Notes: generated by a model from the sequence alone, not told the origin. Shown: positions 17,581 through 26,315, counted from the first letter of the stretch. The stretch: DNA of 64,000 nt from Planctomycetota bacterium (GCA_016209685.1 JACQVQ010000009.1:216855-280854), one strand, 5' to 3'. Numbers and translations are program-made.

Positions 17581-17889
17581 ATGAGCGAAAAGCTAGGCAT
17601 ACTGCTTGCCACCAGCCCCGAAAACGAGAATACCCATACCGTTATCCGTCTGGCCGAGACGGCCCTGGCCGATGGGAAACAGGTAGAGATATTCCTCATG
17701 TGCGATGGGGTGTATCACCTCAACGATGCACGTCTTGAAGGGCTTACCCAAAAAGGTGCAAAGGTGGTCGTCTGTGCCCATAACTGCCTGGAGCGAAAGG
17801 TGGAGAGGAAGCCCTTTGTCCTCTGGGGGAGCCAGTACGACCTGGCCGTGCTAATAAAAGAGTCATATAGGTTTCTTTCCTTTAACTAG
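17581..17889 (+). CDS. DsrE/TusD-like sulfur carrier protein
   Basis: A 102-aa DsrE-family protein (LGILLATSPENENTHTVIRL; IFLMCDGVYHL). It has cysteines at 41, 65 and 69. C65 in KVVVCAHNC falls where TusD/DsrE carry the sulfur-accepting cysteine. It is the first of three consecutive DsrE-superfamily genes, in the order expected for DsrE-DsrF-DsrH (TusD-C-B). It probably relays persulfide sulfur. The start follows GGAAGGA. Confidence 0.78.
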   Translation: MSEKLGILLATSPENENTHTVIRLAETALADGKQVEIFLMCDGVYHLNDARLEGLTQKGAKVVVCAHNCLERKVERKPFVLWGSQYDLAVLIKESYRFLSFN

Positions 17890-17911
17890 GGCGTATGTAA
17901 TACGCCCCTAC
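17886..17911. repeat. GTAGGGGC-family palindrome
   Basis: A degenerate copy (ctagggcgtatg with its complement ending cgcccctac). It overlaps the stop codon of the DsrE-like gene. Confidence 0.65.
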
Positions 17912-17923
17912 AAAACAGAAACT

Positions 17924-18274
17924 ATGAACCAGGTTGCCGTAATAATCCACAAATCCCCCTTTAACACCCTGCGTAACTCCGAGGGTCTGAGGATGGCCGT
18001 GGGACTGACCCTGGAGGAGGATAACAAGGTTACCGTAATATTTGTTAGGGATGGAGTCTACTTAATAGGCAACGTTGCACCTGAAAAGATACAGTCAGGG
18101 ACTATTAAAAAGCACCTGGAGGCCCTTAGTCTCCTGGGCCACCGCCTGGTGGTAGAGAGGGAGTCTATGGAAGAGAGGGGGATAGAAGAACCCTCCGTCA
18201 AGGCAGACGTCCTGAGTCGTGCGGAGGTAGTTAAAATCCTTTCCGAGGCTAATAGGGTAATCCCCTGGCAATAG
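17924..18274 (+). CDS. DsrF/TusC-like protein
   Basis: A 116-aa protein with the DsrE-superfamily fold (VAVIIHKSPFNTLRNSEGLR; VTVIFVRDGVYLIGN). It has no cysteine, as in many DsrF/TusC structural subunits. It probably forms a hetero-oligomer with the flanking DsrE- and DsrH-like proteins. The role is inferred from family and order. Confidence 0.75.
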   Translation: MNQVAVIIHKSPFNTLRNSEGLRMAVGLTLEEDNKVTVIFVRDGVYLIGNVAPEKIQSGTIKKHLEALSLLGHRLVVERESMEERGIEEPSVKADVLSRAEVVKILSEANRVIPWQ

Positions 18275-18287
18275 GCCGGCACCTGAC

Positions 18288-18569
18288 ATGAAGATACTGC
18301 ACATCATAAGAGAAAAAGGCCATGAACTGGCCATCTCTACTGCCCTGGCCCAATCCACAGAGGCGTCACAAAAAGTGACCCTCCTGCTCATCCACGATGC
18401 CGTACTCACCAGGGCTGAGACACTGAAAGGTCTGGAGACCTTTGCCTTGAAAGATGACGTAGAGGCCAGGGGTGTAGGGGACGTTGTCCGCCTGAGGCGG
18501 ATGCCCCTACTGGACTACAAGGGGATGCTGGGGCTGGTCTTTGAATCAGACAGGGTTATAACGTGGTAA
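18288..18569 (+). CDS. DsrH/TusB-like protein with an embedded palindromic repeat
   Basis: A 93-aa protein resembling DsrH/TusB: MKILHIIREKGHELAIS, VTLLLIHDAVLT, FALKDDVEARG and a C-terminal VITW ending typical of TusB. It lacks the cysteine that some DsrH proteins carry. Residues 63-74 (VGDVVRLRRMPL) are encoded by an intact copy of a 37-bp dispersed palindrome, which makes this stretch unlike other TusB proteins. The stop overlaps the GTG of the next gene. Confidence 0.72.
   Translation: MKILHIIREKGHELAISTALAQSTEASQKVTLLLIHDAVLTRAETLKGLETFALKDDVEARGVGDVVRLRRMPLLDYKGMLGLVFESDRVITW
18474..18510. repeat. 37-bp compound palindrome inside the DsrH-like gene
   Basis: GTAGGGG at the left, a TCCGCCTGAGGCGGA core, and CCCCTAC at the right. 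Apart from one missing base it is the reverse complement of the element at 51015-51052. It is read in frame. Confidence 0.8.
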
Positions 18570-19912
18570 GGCCTTCCGTAATATTGTTACTCCTCATTTC
18601 CCAACTCTTATGGTTAAACCCAAATTGGGCTGAGACAACAACGTTTGGGCTAGACCTCAAAGAATACCGTCTGAAGAACGGCCTCACCCTGCTAATGCAC
18701 GAAGACCACTCTGCCCCCATAATCAGCCTCCAGGTCTGGTACAACGTGGGTTCCAGGAATGAGCGGCCTGGCATTACGGGCATCTCCCACCTCTTTGAAC
18801 ACATGATGTTCAAGGGCTCGGCCCGTTTTGGCCCGGAGGAACACAGCCGCCTTGTAACCCTTAATGGCGGTAACGATAATGCCTTCACTACACAGGACTG
18901 TACTGCCTACTTTGAAAACCTGCCGAACTCTAAACTGGAACTGGCCGCAGAACTGGAGGCCGACAGGATGGCCAGCCTGAGGCTTACCCCTGAGACCCTT
19001 GCCTCCGAGAGAGAGGTAGTCAAGGAAGAAAGGCGTCTGAGGGTAGATAACTCCCTCTTTGGCCTCCTGGCAGAGGAACTATATGCCACGGCCTTCTCAC
19101 TCCACCCCTATCAGTGGCCCGTCAGTGGGTGGATGTCTGACCTTGATGCCATAAGCCTTGAGGACTGCCAGGAATTCTTTCTACGTTACTATGCCCCAAA
19201 TAATGCCACCGTACTGGTGCTTGGGGACATAGACCCCAATGAGACCATCCGTATTATAGAAAGACACTTCGGCCCTATCCCTTCCCACAAGAATGAACGA
19301 CCCAGCGGAGGAATCACCCCGGAGACCCCGCAAAAGGGGGAGAGGCAGTCCAACTGTTACGTCTCCACCCAATTCCCCTGGGTGGTGGTGGCCTACCATA
19401 TCCCTGCGACTACCCATCCAGACGTCCCCGCCCTGGAACTCCTCTCAAGCCTCCTGGGAGAAGGGCGGAGTGCCAGACTGTATCAAAAGCTCATCCGGGG
19501 ACAGATGGCCCTCTCCTTCTCTACGGATGTGGACAAGATGAAAGACCCGGGGTTGTTCACCATTACGGCAGAAGGTGTTCAGAAGGGATATACCCCTGAG
19601 GACGTAGAGTCTGCCATATACGCAGAACTGGAGAAACTGCGGGAGGAAAGGGTCTCTGATAGGGAACTCCAGAAGGCAAAGAACCAAAAGGAGGCCAGGC
19701 TAATCTTTGGTCTCCAGGGCAACTTCATCCGTGGGATACGCATAGGCTCTAGCCTGACCGAGAGTGGGGACCCGTTGTTTTTCCTTAAGGTACTAGAGAA
19801 GTATCGCCAGGCCACTGCCGAGGAACTCCTGAGGGTAGCCAGGGAGTACTTCAATCGCAAGAACCGTGTGGTAGTAAGGCTACTCCCGGAGACGTGGGAC
19901 AAGGGACCATAG
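18563..19912 (+). CDS. M16 family zinc peptidase, catalytic subunit
   Basis: A 449-aa protein with a signal peptide (VILLLLISQLLWLNPNWAET), so it acts outside the cytoplasm. The inverted zinc motif HxxEH is present as HLFEHMMFKG. The downstream glutamate region TLASEREVVKEERR is also present. The GTG start overlaps the DsrH-like stop. It is followed by a paralogue that lacks the zinc motif, giving the usual catalytic/non-catalytic M16 pair. Confidence 0.92.
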   Translation: MVRPSVILLLLISQLLWLNPNWAETTTFGLDLKEYRLKNGLTLLMHEDHSAPIISLQVWYNVGSRNERPGITGISHLFEHMMFKGSARFGPEEHSRLVTLNGGNDNAFTTQDCTAYFENLPNSKLELAAELEADRMASLRLTPETLASEREVVKEERRLRVDNSLFGLLAEELYATAFSLHPYQWPVSGWMSDLDAISLEDCQEFFLRYYAPNNATVLVLGDIDPNETIRIIERHFGPIPSHKNERPSGGITPETPQKGERQSNCYVSTQFPWVVVAYHIPATTHPDVPALELLSSLLGEGRSARLYQKLIRGQMALSFSTDVDKMKDPGLFTITAEGVQKGYTPEDVESAIYAELEKLREERVSDRELQKAKNQKEARLIFGLQGNFIRGIRIGSSLTESGDPLFFLKVLEKYRQATAEELLRVAREYFNRKNRVVVRLLPETWDKGP

Positions 19913-19944
19913 ATAGGGAGTAGGGAGTAGGGAGTAGGGAAAAA

Positions 19945-21297
19945 ATGCGGATAATATTTTGCCTCGTGTTATGGGCCTCTACGGCTGTTGCCGGGGAAGG
20001 CATTACCCTAAATTACGAGAAAAAGACCCTGCCCAATGGCCTGAGGGTTATCCTTGTAGAGCATCACGAACTCCCCGTAGTAGCTGTGGAACTGATGGTG
20101 GAGGCCGGCTCTGCCCTTGACCCGGCTGATAGGCATGGCCTGGCTTATCTCACTTCCTCCCTCCTCCTGGAGGGTACCACAAAAAAGACTGGCCAGGAGC
20201 TTAGTGAAGAGATAGAGTTTATTGGGGGCACCCTGCGGGAGCGTTGCGAGTACGATTTCGCCACCCTCTCGGCCACTTCGTTGAAGAGAGACCTTCCTGC
20301 TATACTTGGCCTCTTATCCCAGGTTATCCTGTCCCCGTCCTTTCCTGAAGAAGAATTAGAGAGGCATAAGGAGAAGTCCAAGGCCTCCATCCTTAGGGAG
20401 AAGGACGACCGCCGAATCATTGCAGAACGCCACATGTATGAACTCCTTTTTGATAACCACCCCTATGGCCACCCCCCCATAGGCACACTGGAAGGGCTGA
20501 AAGCGGTTACGAGATTTGACGTGGTAGAATTTCATAAGAGATACTACCTTCCCAATAACTCCATCCTTGCGGTAGTTGGGGACTTTGACCCTGCTGAGGT
20601 ATGGAAAGGGTTGGAGGACCATCTTGGGGAGTGGAAGGCCGTAGAGGCCCATGCTTTCCCCCTTCCGCTTTCCCCTTCAAGGACTGGACGGAAGATACGT
20701 CTACTGGATAAACCCGACCTCACCCAGACCGAGATGCACATTGGTCTGCTTGGGATTGAAAGGAAGAGTCAGGACTTCTTTCCCCTGCTCCTATTAAACC
20801 ATGTCCTGGCCTCTGGCCCAGCTTCCAGGCTGTATACAGAACTCAGGGCCAAGAGGGGGCTGACCTACGGAGTAAACGGCAAGTTTTATGCCAGGAGAGA
20901 GAGGGGGCCTTTTTTTATCAAGACCCACACGAGAAACGAGACGACCCTGGAGACCTTGCAGTTATTGCTAAATGAACTGGAGAGGGTACGGCAGGGGGGG
21001 ATAGGCCAGGAGGAACTGGAGGCCGCCAGGGCCTACTATAAAGGGAGTTTTCCACTGGGCCTTGAGACCCCCTCCCAGATTGCCTCCCAACTCCTGGAGC
21101 AGGAGTTTTATGGTTTGCCAGACGATTACCTTGAGACATATCTGGAGCACCTTGAGGCGGTGACCCTGGAGGAGGTAAATCAGCTGGCAAGGAGGTTCTT
21201 CAATCCCGATAATATGGTGATAGTCCTGGTGGGTAAGGCCGCAGAGGTGCTGGGACAGGTGAGGGGCCTTGGGGAGGTGGAACTGAGATGGCCATGA
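19945..21297 (+). CDS. M16 family peptidase, non-catalytic partner
   Basis: A 450-aa signal-peptide-bearing M16 homologue. In place of HxxEH it has HGLAYLTSSLLLEGT, so it cannot bind zinc. The substrate-binding R/Y region (ASRLYTELRAKRGLTYGV) is kept. This division of labour is well known in two-subunit M16 peptidases. A tagggagt repeat tract separates it from the catalytic gene. Confidence 0.92.
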   Translation: MRIIFCLVLWASTAVAGEGITLNYEKKTLPNGLRVILVEHHELPVVAVELMVEAGSALDPADRHGLAYLTSSLLLEGTTKKTGQELSEEIEFIGGTLRERCEYDFATLSATSLKRDLPAILGLLSQVILSPSFPEEELERHKEKSKASILREKDDRRIIAERHMYELLFDNHPYGHPPIGTLEGLKAVTRFDVVEFHKRYYLPNNSILAVVGDFDPAEVWKGLEDHLGEWKAVEAHAFPLPLSPSRTGRKIRLLDKPDLTQTEMHIGLLGIERKSQDFFPLLLLNHVLASGPASRLYTELRAKRGLTYGVNGKFYARRERGPFFIKTHTRNETTLETLQLLLNELERVRQGGIGQEELEAARAYYKGSFPLGLETPSQIASQLLEQEFYGLPDDYLETYLEHLEAVTLEEVNQLARRFFNPDNMVIVLVGKAAEVLGQVRGLGEVELRWP

Positions 21298-21306
21298 GAC
21301 AATTAT

Positions 21307-21495
21307 GAGACCTCTGAAAAAGTCACAGCAACGCAATGTGTCATTCTGAGCGAAGCGAAGAATCTAGTAGTTCAGGAGATTCTTTCCGCCTCAGGCAGAC
21401 TTCGCTCCCTCAGATGCCGTCCTGAGCGAAGCCGAAGAGCCTGCCCTGAGCGGAGCGAAGGGATGGCGGATTTTCAATTCGCCTCGGGCGGATGT
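21307..21495. repeat. Repeat-rich gap with one end of a MITE-like element
   Basis: It starts with the 15-mer GAGACCTCTGAAAAA, the same sequence as the terminal repeat of the element at 53107-53298. It continues with gtcattctgagcgaagcgaag, ccgcctcaggcaga and gtcctgagcgaagccgaag units. No second terminal repeat is visible here, so this copy is probably degenerate. No gene is seen in 21298-21556. Confidence 0.65.
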
Positions 21496-21556
21496 TATCC
21501 ATCTTTATAGCAAATATATTTTTCTTTTTTCAAGTATATGTTATGCTGATGAGCTA

Positions 21557-22468
21557 ATGGACACCGCCGCCGCAAAAAAGATAACATTCTACGCCCCAGG
21601 GATTAAACGTTACGAGACGGAGGAATTGGCACAGAAGACCCCTTCTCATTTCTTGCCATTCAGTGTCACGGGGACTGAGTGTGCCCTGGGATGCGACCAC
21701 TGTAAAGGTGAACTCCTGAGGTTTATGAGGCCCACCTTAACCCCTGAGGAGTTAATCAGGAGATGCAAGGAAGATTTAATAGAAGGTCTCGGGGGGGTGC
21801 TCATCTCCGGGGGCTGTAACAGGCATGGACGGGTGCCGCTGGAGGGGTTCTTTGACGCTATGGGCTATCTGAAGAGAGAGTTGGGCCTGAAGGTCTTCGT
21901 CCACTCCGGCCTGGTGAATAAGTCTCAGGCCAGGGGGCTACACGAGGCCCAGGTGGATGCCGTACTCCTGGACGTTATCGGCAGTGACCAGACTATTAGA
22001 GAGATTTACCACCTGGAGGCCACCACCCTGGACTACGAGGCCTCCCTGCACAACCTCTCACGGTTTAACGTCCCAATAATGCCCCACGTTGTCCTGGGCC
22101 TTCAATATGGGAGGCTGGAGGGAGAGGGGAAGGCCCTGGAAATGGTCTCCCACTATAAATTAAAGGCCCTAGTACTGGTCATCCTTACTCCCCTCCTCGG
22201 GACGCCTATGGAAGGGGTGAAGCCGCCCAGTTTAAGAGACGTCCAGGATTTCTTTGCCGAAGCCAAAAGGAGGCTCCCGCATACACCCGTCATCCTGGGC
22301 TGTGCCAGGCCAATGGGGCAGTACAAGCAGGAGGTAGATAGATTGGCCGTAGAGGCTGGTCTGGACGGGATTGCCTTTCCGGCCGAAGGGATAGTCTCCT
22401 ACGCCACTAGTAGAGGCAGGGAGGTGTCCTTTATTGAGAGTTGTTGCGGGTTCAATATTAGGGATTAG
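21557..22468 (+). CDS. Radical SAM protein, LipS1-like lipoyl synthase component
   Basis: A 303-aa radical SAM enzyme with CALGCDHCKG (CxxxCxxC). GGVLISGGCNRHGRVPLEGF is typical of this subgroup. Further cysteines occur at LGCARPMGQY and in the C-terminal SCCGF, which could ligate an auxiliary cluster. I pair it with the radical SAM gene at 15.7 kb as the second subunit of a LipS1/LipS2-type lipoyl synthase, because both lie in one gene run with an LplA-like ligase and sulfur carriers. The assignment is tentative and rests on resemblance plus context. Confidence 0.6.
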   Translation: MDTAAAKKITFYAPGIKRYETEELAQKTPSHFLPFSVTGTECALGCDHCKGELLRFMRPTLTPEELIRRCKEDLIEGLGGVLISGGCNRHGRVPLEGFFDAMGYLKRELGLKVFVHSGLVNKSQARGLHEAQVDAVLLDVIGSDQTIREIYHLEATTLDYEASLHNLSRFNVPIMPHVVLGLQYGRLEGEGKALEMVSHYKLKALVLVILTPLLGTPMEGVKPPSLRDVQDFFAEAKRRLPHTPVILGCARPMGQYKQEVDRLAVEAGLDGIAFPAEGIVSYATSRGREVSFIESCCGFNIRD

Positions 22469-22520
22469 GGGTTAGGGGCTAGGGATTAGTAAATAATTTG
22501 CATTGCGGGGAGGAAAAAAC

Positions 22521-23072
22521 TTGGAAAAGACCCTCCAGAGTGAACTAATCTACGGTGGGAGGCGGATCAAGCTTTATCGCGATGAAGTTGAACTGCCCAG
22601 TGGTAAGAAGACCTATAGAGAAGTAGTGAGTCACCCCGGCTCCGTAGCCGTGGTCCCAATTGTCAAGGAAGGAGAGGTATTGCTGATAAAACAATATCGC
22701 TACGCCATAAAGGGTCTTATTTATGAGATACCAGCCGGTACCCTGGAGAAGGGAGAGACACCTGAGCAATGTGCCATGAGGGAGATGGTGGAGGAGACAG
22801 GCTATCTGCCCCGTAAACTAGAGAAGCTGGGCCAGTTTTACCCCTCTCCAGGGGTACTAAACGAGTTCATGCACCTGTATAAGGCCAGCCAGCTTGTCAG
22901 GCAAGTACCAGAAACTGGCACTCCAACACGCGAAGAGAGTATTGAACAAGTGGTAACCCTCCGCCTTAGCCAGGCAGTAGACATGATAAGGAAGGGGGAG
23001 ATAGTGGACGGCAAGACCATCTGCGGCCTGCTCTGGGTGGTGTTTGGCATACCTAAGGTAGAACAGTATTAA
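22521..23072 (+). CDS. Nudix hydrolase, ADP-ribose pyrophosphatase type
   Basis: A 183-aa protein with the full Nudix box: AGTLEKGETPEQC followed by AMREMVEETGYL. ADP-ribose pyrophosphatase features are YRYAIKGLIYEIPAG and the proline/glycine YPSPGVLNE after the box. I chose the TTG at 22521 because GGGGAGG lies 7 nt upstream; a TTG six codons earlier has no such site. Likely substrates are ADP-ribose or similar nucleotide sugars. Confidence 0.9.
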   Translation: MEKTLQSELIYGGRRIKLYRDEVELPSGKKTYREVVSHPGSVAVVPIVKEGEVLLIKQYRYAIKGLIYEIPAGTLEKGETPEQCAMREMVEETGYLPRKLEKLGQFYPSPGVLNEFMHLYKASQLVRQVPETGTPTREESIEQVVTLRLSQAVDMIRKGEIVDGKTICGLLWVVFGIPKVEQY

Positions 23073-23097
23073 GAAGCGAAGCCTGAGCGTGCCATCA

Positions 23098-24069
23098 TCA
23101 TCTGTTCCGGCTCACTACGTGATCGGCGAGATGAAGGAGGGAGGTCTTATACTCCGACTCGGGCAGGATGGAGATTTCTTCCTTGGCCTCCTCCACGTAG
23201 TGGCGGGCCTTGTTCAGGGAGTATTCTACGGCCTCATGCTTTGAAAAGAGTTCCAGTACGCCAGCACGGTTCTGGGTGGTAAAGTTCTGGAATATCCACG
23301 TGCAGGTACTCTTGCGGCTGGCCTCTGGCAGATTCTCTACCAGCTTTATCAAGGGCAGGGTAAGCTTTCCCTTCTGCATGTCTGTGGATAGGGACTTGCC
23401 CATCTCATCCTCTGTACCCACAATATCCAGGCAATCATCCACAATCTGGAAGGCAAGCCCCACCTTGAGTCCGTAGCGGGTGAGGGCCTCCTGGAGCTTG
23501 CGGTTAGCACCAGCAAACATGGCCCCCAGGCGACAACTGGTGGCACAGAGGCTGGCCGTCTTCCGCTCTATGATGTCCATGTACTCCTCTTCAGTAAGAC
23601 CCAGGTCGTAGCGGCGCTGGAGTTGTATTAGCTCTCCCTCGCACATGACGTTTACCGTCTGAGACATTATGTAGGTAGACAACTGGGAGTCCATAGCGGC
23701 CAGGATGGTAAAGCCCCTGGACCAGATGTAGTCCCCCAGGAGTATGGATATCTCCCTGCCCCAGATGGAGTTAACACTGGAGACATGCCGCCTCACAGTG
23801 GCCTCATCTATTATGTCATCGTGAATCAGGGTGGCTATGTGGACTAATTCCACCACCACGGCAAGGTCCAGGTGTTGAGGGACTAGCCTGCCGCAACTCT
23901 GGGCAGACAGTAGCAGTAAGGCAGGTCTGAACCTCTTGCCTTTGTATCGGCTGACGTGGAGGATAATCTCTGCTATCTTCTCATGCTTGGAGGAAAGATC
24001 AGTTGTGAGTCGTTCCTCTACCTCCAGCATAGAGGGCAGTGTCGGTTTAACAATGTCCATCATATCCAT
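23098..24069 (-). CDS. Polyprenyl diphosphate synthase (octaprenyl/heptaprenyl type)
   Basis: Trans-isoprenyl diphosphate synthase that makes the side chain of a quinone such as menaquinone. The two aspartate-rich motifs are DDIIDEATVRR and VDDCLDIVG. KRFRPALLLLSAQSCG, GEL.QL and the DMQKGKLTLPLI segment fit the family. I chose the ATG at 24069 (MDMMDIVKP, 323 aa). The longer frame would add 36 residues of unrelated hydrophobic sequence. Confidence 0.93.
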   Translation of the reverse strand: MDMMDIVKPTLPSMLEVEERLTTDLSSKHEKIAEIILHVSRYKGKRFRPALLLLSAQSCGRLVPQHLDLAVVVELVHIATLIHDDIIDEATVRRHVSSVNSIWGREISILLGDYIWSRGFTILAAMDSQLSTYIMSQTVNVMCEGELIQLQRRYDLGLTEEEYMDIIERKTASLCATSCRLGAMFAGANRKLQEALTRYGLKVGLAFQIVDDCLDIVGTEDEMGKSLSTDMQKGKLTLPLIKLVENLPEASRKSTCTWIFQNFTTQNRAGVLELFSKHEAVEYSLNKARHYVEEAKEEISILPESEYKTSLLHLADHVVSRNR

Positions 24070-24192
24070 ATATGTTATCCTTGCGCCATAACTTAGGTAT
24101 AAAAGACTTAAAATGATAACAAGACGTATGCAAAATGTCAATTTCTTTCTTGCTCCAGTTGCAGAGTATACAGACATAGGTTATACTTTTTA

Positions 24193-24220
24193 GTAGGGGC
24201 ACGGCATGCCGTGCCCCTAC
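24193..24220. repeat. Perfect 28-bp GTAGGGGC-family palindrome
   Basis: GTAGGGGCACGGCA followed by its exact reverse complement. The same 28 bp recur at 43317-43344. The rest of 24178-24412 has ctgagcggagcgaag fragments and the promoter below. Confidence 0.85.
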
Positions 24221-24330
24221 ATAAATATAAGGGGGCGGAAGCCCCCTTATCCGCCTAAGCCTGCCCTTGAGCGGAGCGAAGGGGCGGATTACCCATGCCC
24301 ATATACTCCACACTTCGGGGGTATTCGTAC

Positions 24331-24360
24331 TTGACAGAAGGTATTCCGTTAATGTTTAAT
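24331..24360 (+). promoter_or_regulatory. Sigma-70 promoter upstream of the phosphatidyltransferase gene
   Basis: TTGACA (24331-24336), an 18-nt spacer and TTTAAT (24355-24360), about 50 nt before the ATG. Confidence 0.45.
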
Positions 24361-24412
24361 TAATCCTATGTCCTGTTTCAAGAGAGGCCATTAACAAGTC
24401 CTGGAATCTTAC

Positions 24413-24982
24413 ATGACACTAGCCAACAAAATAACTCTGCTGCGGATTCTTCTCACCCCGTTTCTCATCTTATGCACCCTGGAGGCCGCAAATGGCGAAT
24501 TGTTCAGGTGTCTTGCGGGAAGTCTCCTCTTTTTTGTGGGAGTAGGCGACGCCGTAGATGGATATGTAGCTAAAAAGAGAAATGAGGTTACAAAGCTGGG
24601 CCAATTCCTTGACCCTGTTGCAGACAAGTTTGTTGTGATAAGCCTTTGTATAGTCTTATCGTCTCGTTTTTGGCCTGGGCCGCATCTGCCGTATTGGTTA
24701 GCTGCCCTTATATTGTGCAGAGAGTTATTTATCATTGTTGGATTCCTGTCATTGTCCTTAACCAACGTACATGTAAGCCCATGGCCGTGTCTACTGGGCA
24801 GGATAAATAACAACGCACAGCAAATTATGTATGGCGTCGTTATTTTTGGAAACTCCATGCCCGATTTTGTGTTAACGTTTTTCTGGTGGGGTACGGGCTT
24901 TTTTTCTCTTATTTCCGCGTTAGCCTATATGTGGCTTGGTGTCCGTTCCTTAGTGAACGTCAAGGCTGTAAAACGGGCATAG
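24413..24982 (+). CDS. CDP-alcohol phosphatidyltransferase (PgsA-like)
   Basis: A 189-aa integral membrane enzyme with about five to six helices. It carries the CDP-alcohol transferase signature DAVDGYVAKK followed by GQFLDPVADK, with the conserved glycine and two downstream aspartates. It probably makes phosphatidylglycerophosphate from CDP-diacylglycerol. The exact alcohol substrate is not certain from sequence. It is AT-richer than the flanking genes. Confidence 0.85.
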   Translation: MTLANKITLLRILLTPFLILCTLEAANGELFRCLAGSLLFFVGVGDAVDGYVAKKRNEVTKLGQFLDPVADKFVVISLCIVLSSRFWPGPHLPYWLAALILCRELFIIVGFLSLSLTNVHVSPWPCLLGRINNNAQQIMYGVVIFGNSMPDFVLTFFWWGTGFFSLISALAYMWLGVRSLVNVKAVKRA

Positions 24983-25022
24983 ACCGGAGTGCCCAGGAAG
25001 TAACCCGAGAGGAGTAGTAAAG

Positions 25023-26255
25023 ATGCACTTTAGCAGTATATCAGCGATTTTGGAAGACGTCAGGGCAGGGAAGATGGTCATCGTGGTAGACGACGCCAGC
25101 AGGGAAAACGAGGGGGACCTGACCCTGGCGGCGGAGGTGGTTACTCCCCAGGCCATTAACTTTATGCTCTCCCAGGCCAGGGGCATCCTCTGCCTGGCCA
25201 TCGCCCCAGAGATTGCCGAGGCCCTTGACCTCCACCCCATGGTACATAACAACAATGCCAAATTTGAGACCCCTTTCACCGTATCTATAGATGCAAAGAA
25301 TGGAATAACCACAGGGGTTTCTGCAGAGGACAGGGCCAACACCATCCTGACCACCATAAGAAAAGATGCCAGGCCTGAGGACCTGGCCCGCCCAGGCCAC
25401 GTCTTTCCCTTGAAGGCCAGGGCTGGGGGGGTACTGGTCAGGACGGGCCACACAGAGGGGGCGGTGGACCTCGCCAGACTTGCTGGATTAAGACCTGCGG
25501 CTGCCGTCTGCGAGATAATGACAGAAAATGGCCACATGGCCAAACTCCCTGAACTCAAAAAGTTCGCCGAAAAACACAATCTTAAAATATGTACCATTGC
25601 CGATATTATAAGATACCGCCGTGAAAAAGAGCGGCTCATAGAAAAGAGGGTCGTAACCAACCTTCCAACACTATACGGTAATTTCAAGTTGCACCTTTAT
25701 CGCTCTTACGTGGATGATTACCTCCACATAGCCCTCTGTCATGGAGACATTGGGAGTATGGACGGTCTGCCCCCCCCCCAGCACCAGGAAGCCGTACTGG
25801 TCAGGGTGCACGACGAATGTCTGACAGGAGACATCTTCGGCTCTCTCCGCTGTGACTGCGGGGAACAGCTCCATAACTCCCTCAAGATGATTCAAAAGGA
25901 GGGCAAGGGGGTAGTGCTATACATGCGGCAGGAAGGTAGAGGCATCGGACTTGAAAATAAGCTCCATGCCTACGCCCTCCAGGAGAAGGAAGGACTGGAC
26001 ACGGTAGAGGCTAACGAGCGACTCGGTTTTCTCCCTGACAAGAGGGACTACGGTATAGGTGCCCAGATTCTTAAGGACCTGGGGATAACCAAGATGCGGC
26101 TCCTGACTAATAACCCCAAGAAATTTAAGGCCCTGGAGGGTTATGGACTGGAGATTGTGGAAAGGGTGCCAATTTCCGTTACACCGGGAAAGGAAAACGC
26201 CCGCTATCTGGAGACTAAAAAGAAGAAGTTGGGCCATCTCATAGACGAGATTTAG
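25023..26255 (+). CDS. ribBA: Bifunctional 3,4-dihydroxy-2-butanone-4-phosphate synthase / GTP cyclohydrolase II
   Basis: The two first steps of riboflavin synthesis in one 410-aa protein. The RibB half has VVDDASRENEGDLTLAAE and RPGHVFPL. The RibA half has the zinc cysteines in GDIFGSLRCDCGEQL, then LYMRQEGRGIGL and LLTNNPKKF. The start follows GAGGAG. No FMN riboswitch is visible upstream. Confidence 0.96.
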   Translation: MHFSSISAILEDVRAGKMVIVVDDASRENEGDLTLAAEVVTPQAINFMLSQARGILCLAIAPEIAEALDLHPMVHNNNAKFETPFTVSIDAKNGITTGVSAEDRANTILTTIRKDARPEDLARPGHVFPLKARAGGVLVRTGHTEGAVDLARLAGLRPAAAVCEIMTENGHMAKLPELKKFAEKHNLKICTIADIIRYRREKERLIEKRVVTNLPTLYGNFKLHLYRSYVDDYLHIALCHGDIGSMDGLPPPQHQEAVLVRVHDECLTGDIFGSLRCDCGEQLHNSLKMIQKEGKGVVLYMRQEGRGIGLENKLHAYALQEKEGLDTVEANERLGFLPDKRDYGIGAQILKDLGITKMRLLTNNPKKFKALEGYGLEIVERVPISVTPGKENARYLETKKKKLGHLIDEI

Positions 26256-26261
26256 AAGCTA

Positions 26262-26315
26262 GTAGCCGCAGGCTTTAGCCTGCGAAAAACAACGCAACCT
26301 AAAGGTTGCGGCTAC
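26262..26315. repeat. 54-bp double palindrome of the GTAGCCGC family
   Basis: GTAGCCGC and GCGGCTAC form the outer arms. Inside are two nested palindromes: GCAGGC with TTTA and GCCTGC, then GCAACC with TAAA and GGTTGC. It could form a cruciform or act as a terminator for ribBA. Half-elements occur at 47432 and 53926. Confidence 0.8.

Noticed and set aside
19945..21297. Second catalytic M16 peptidase
   Set aside because: The zinc motif is replaced by HGLAYLTSS, so it cannot be catalytic alone.
24230..24300. A possible small gene in the gap before the phosphatidyltransferase
   Set aside because: The sequence consists of dispersed repeat fragments; no ribosome site or conserved frame.
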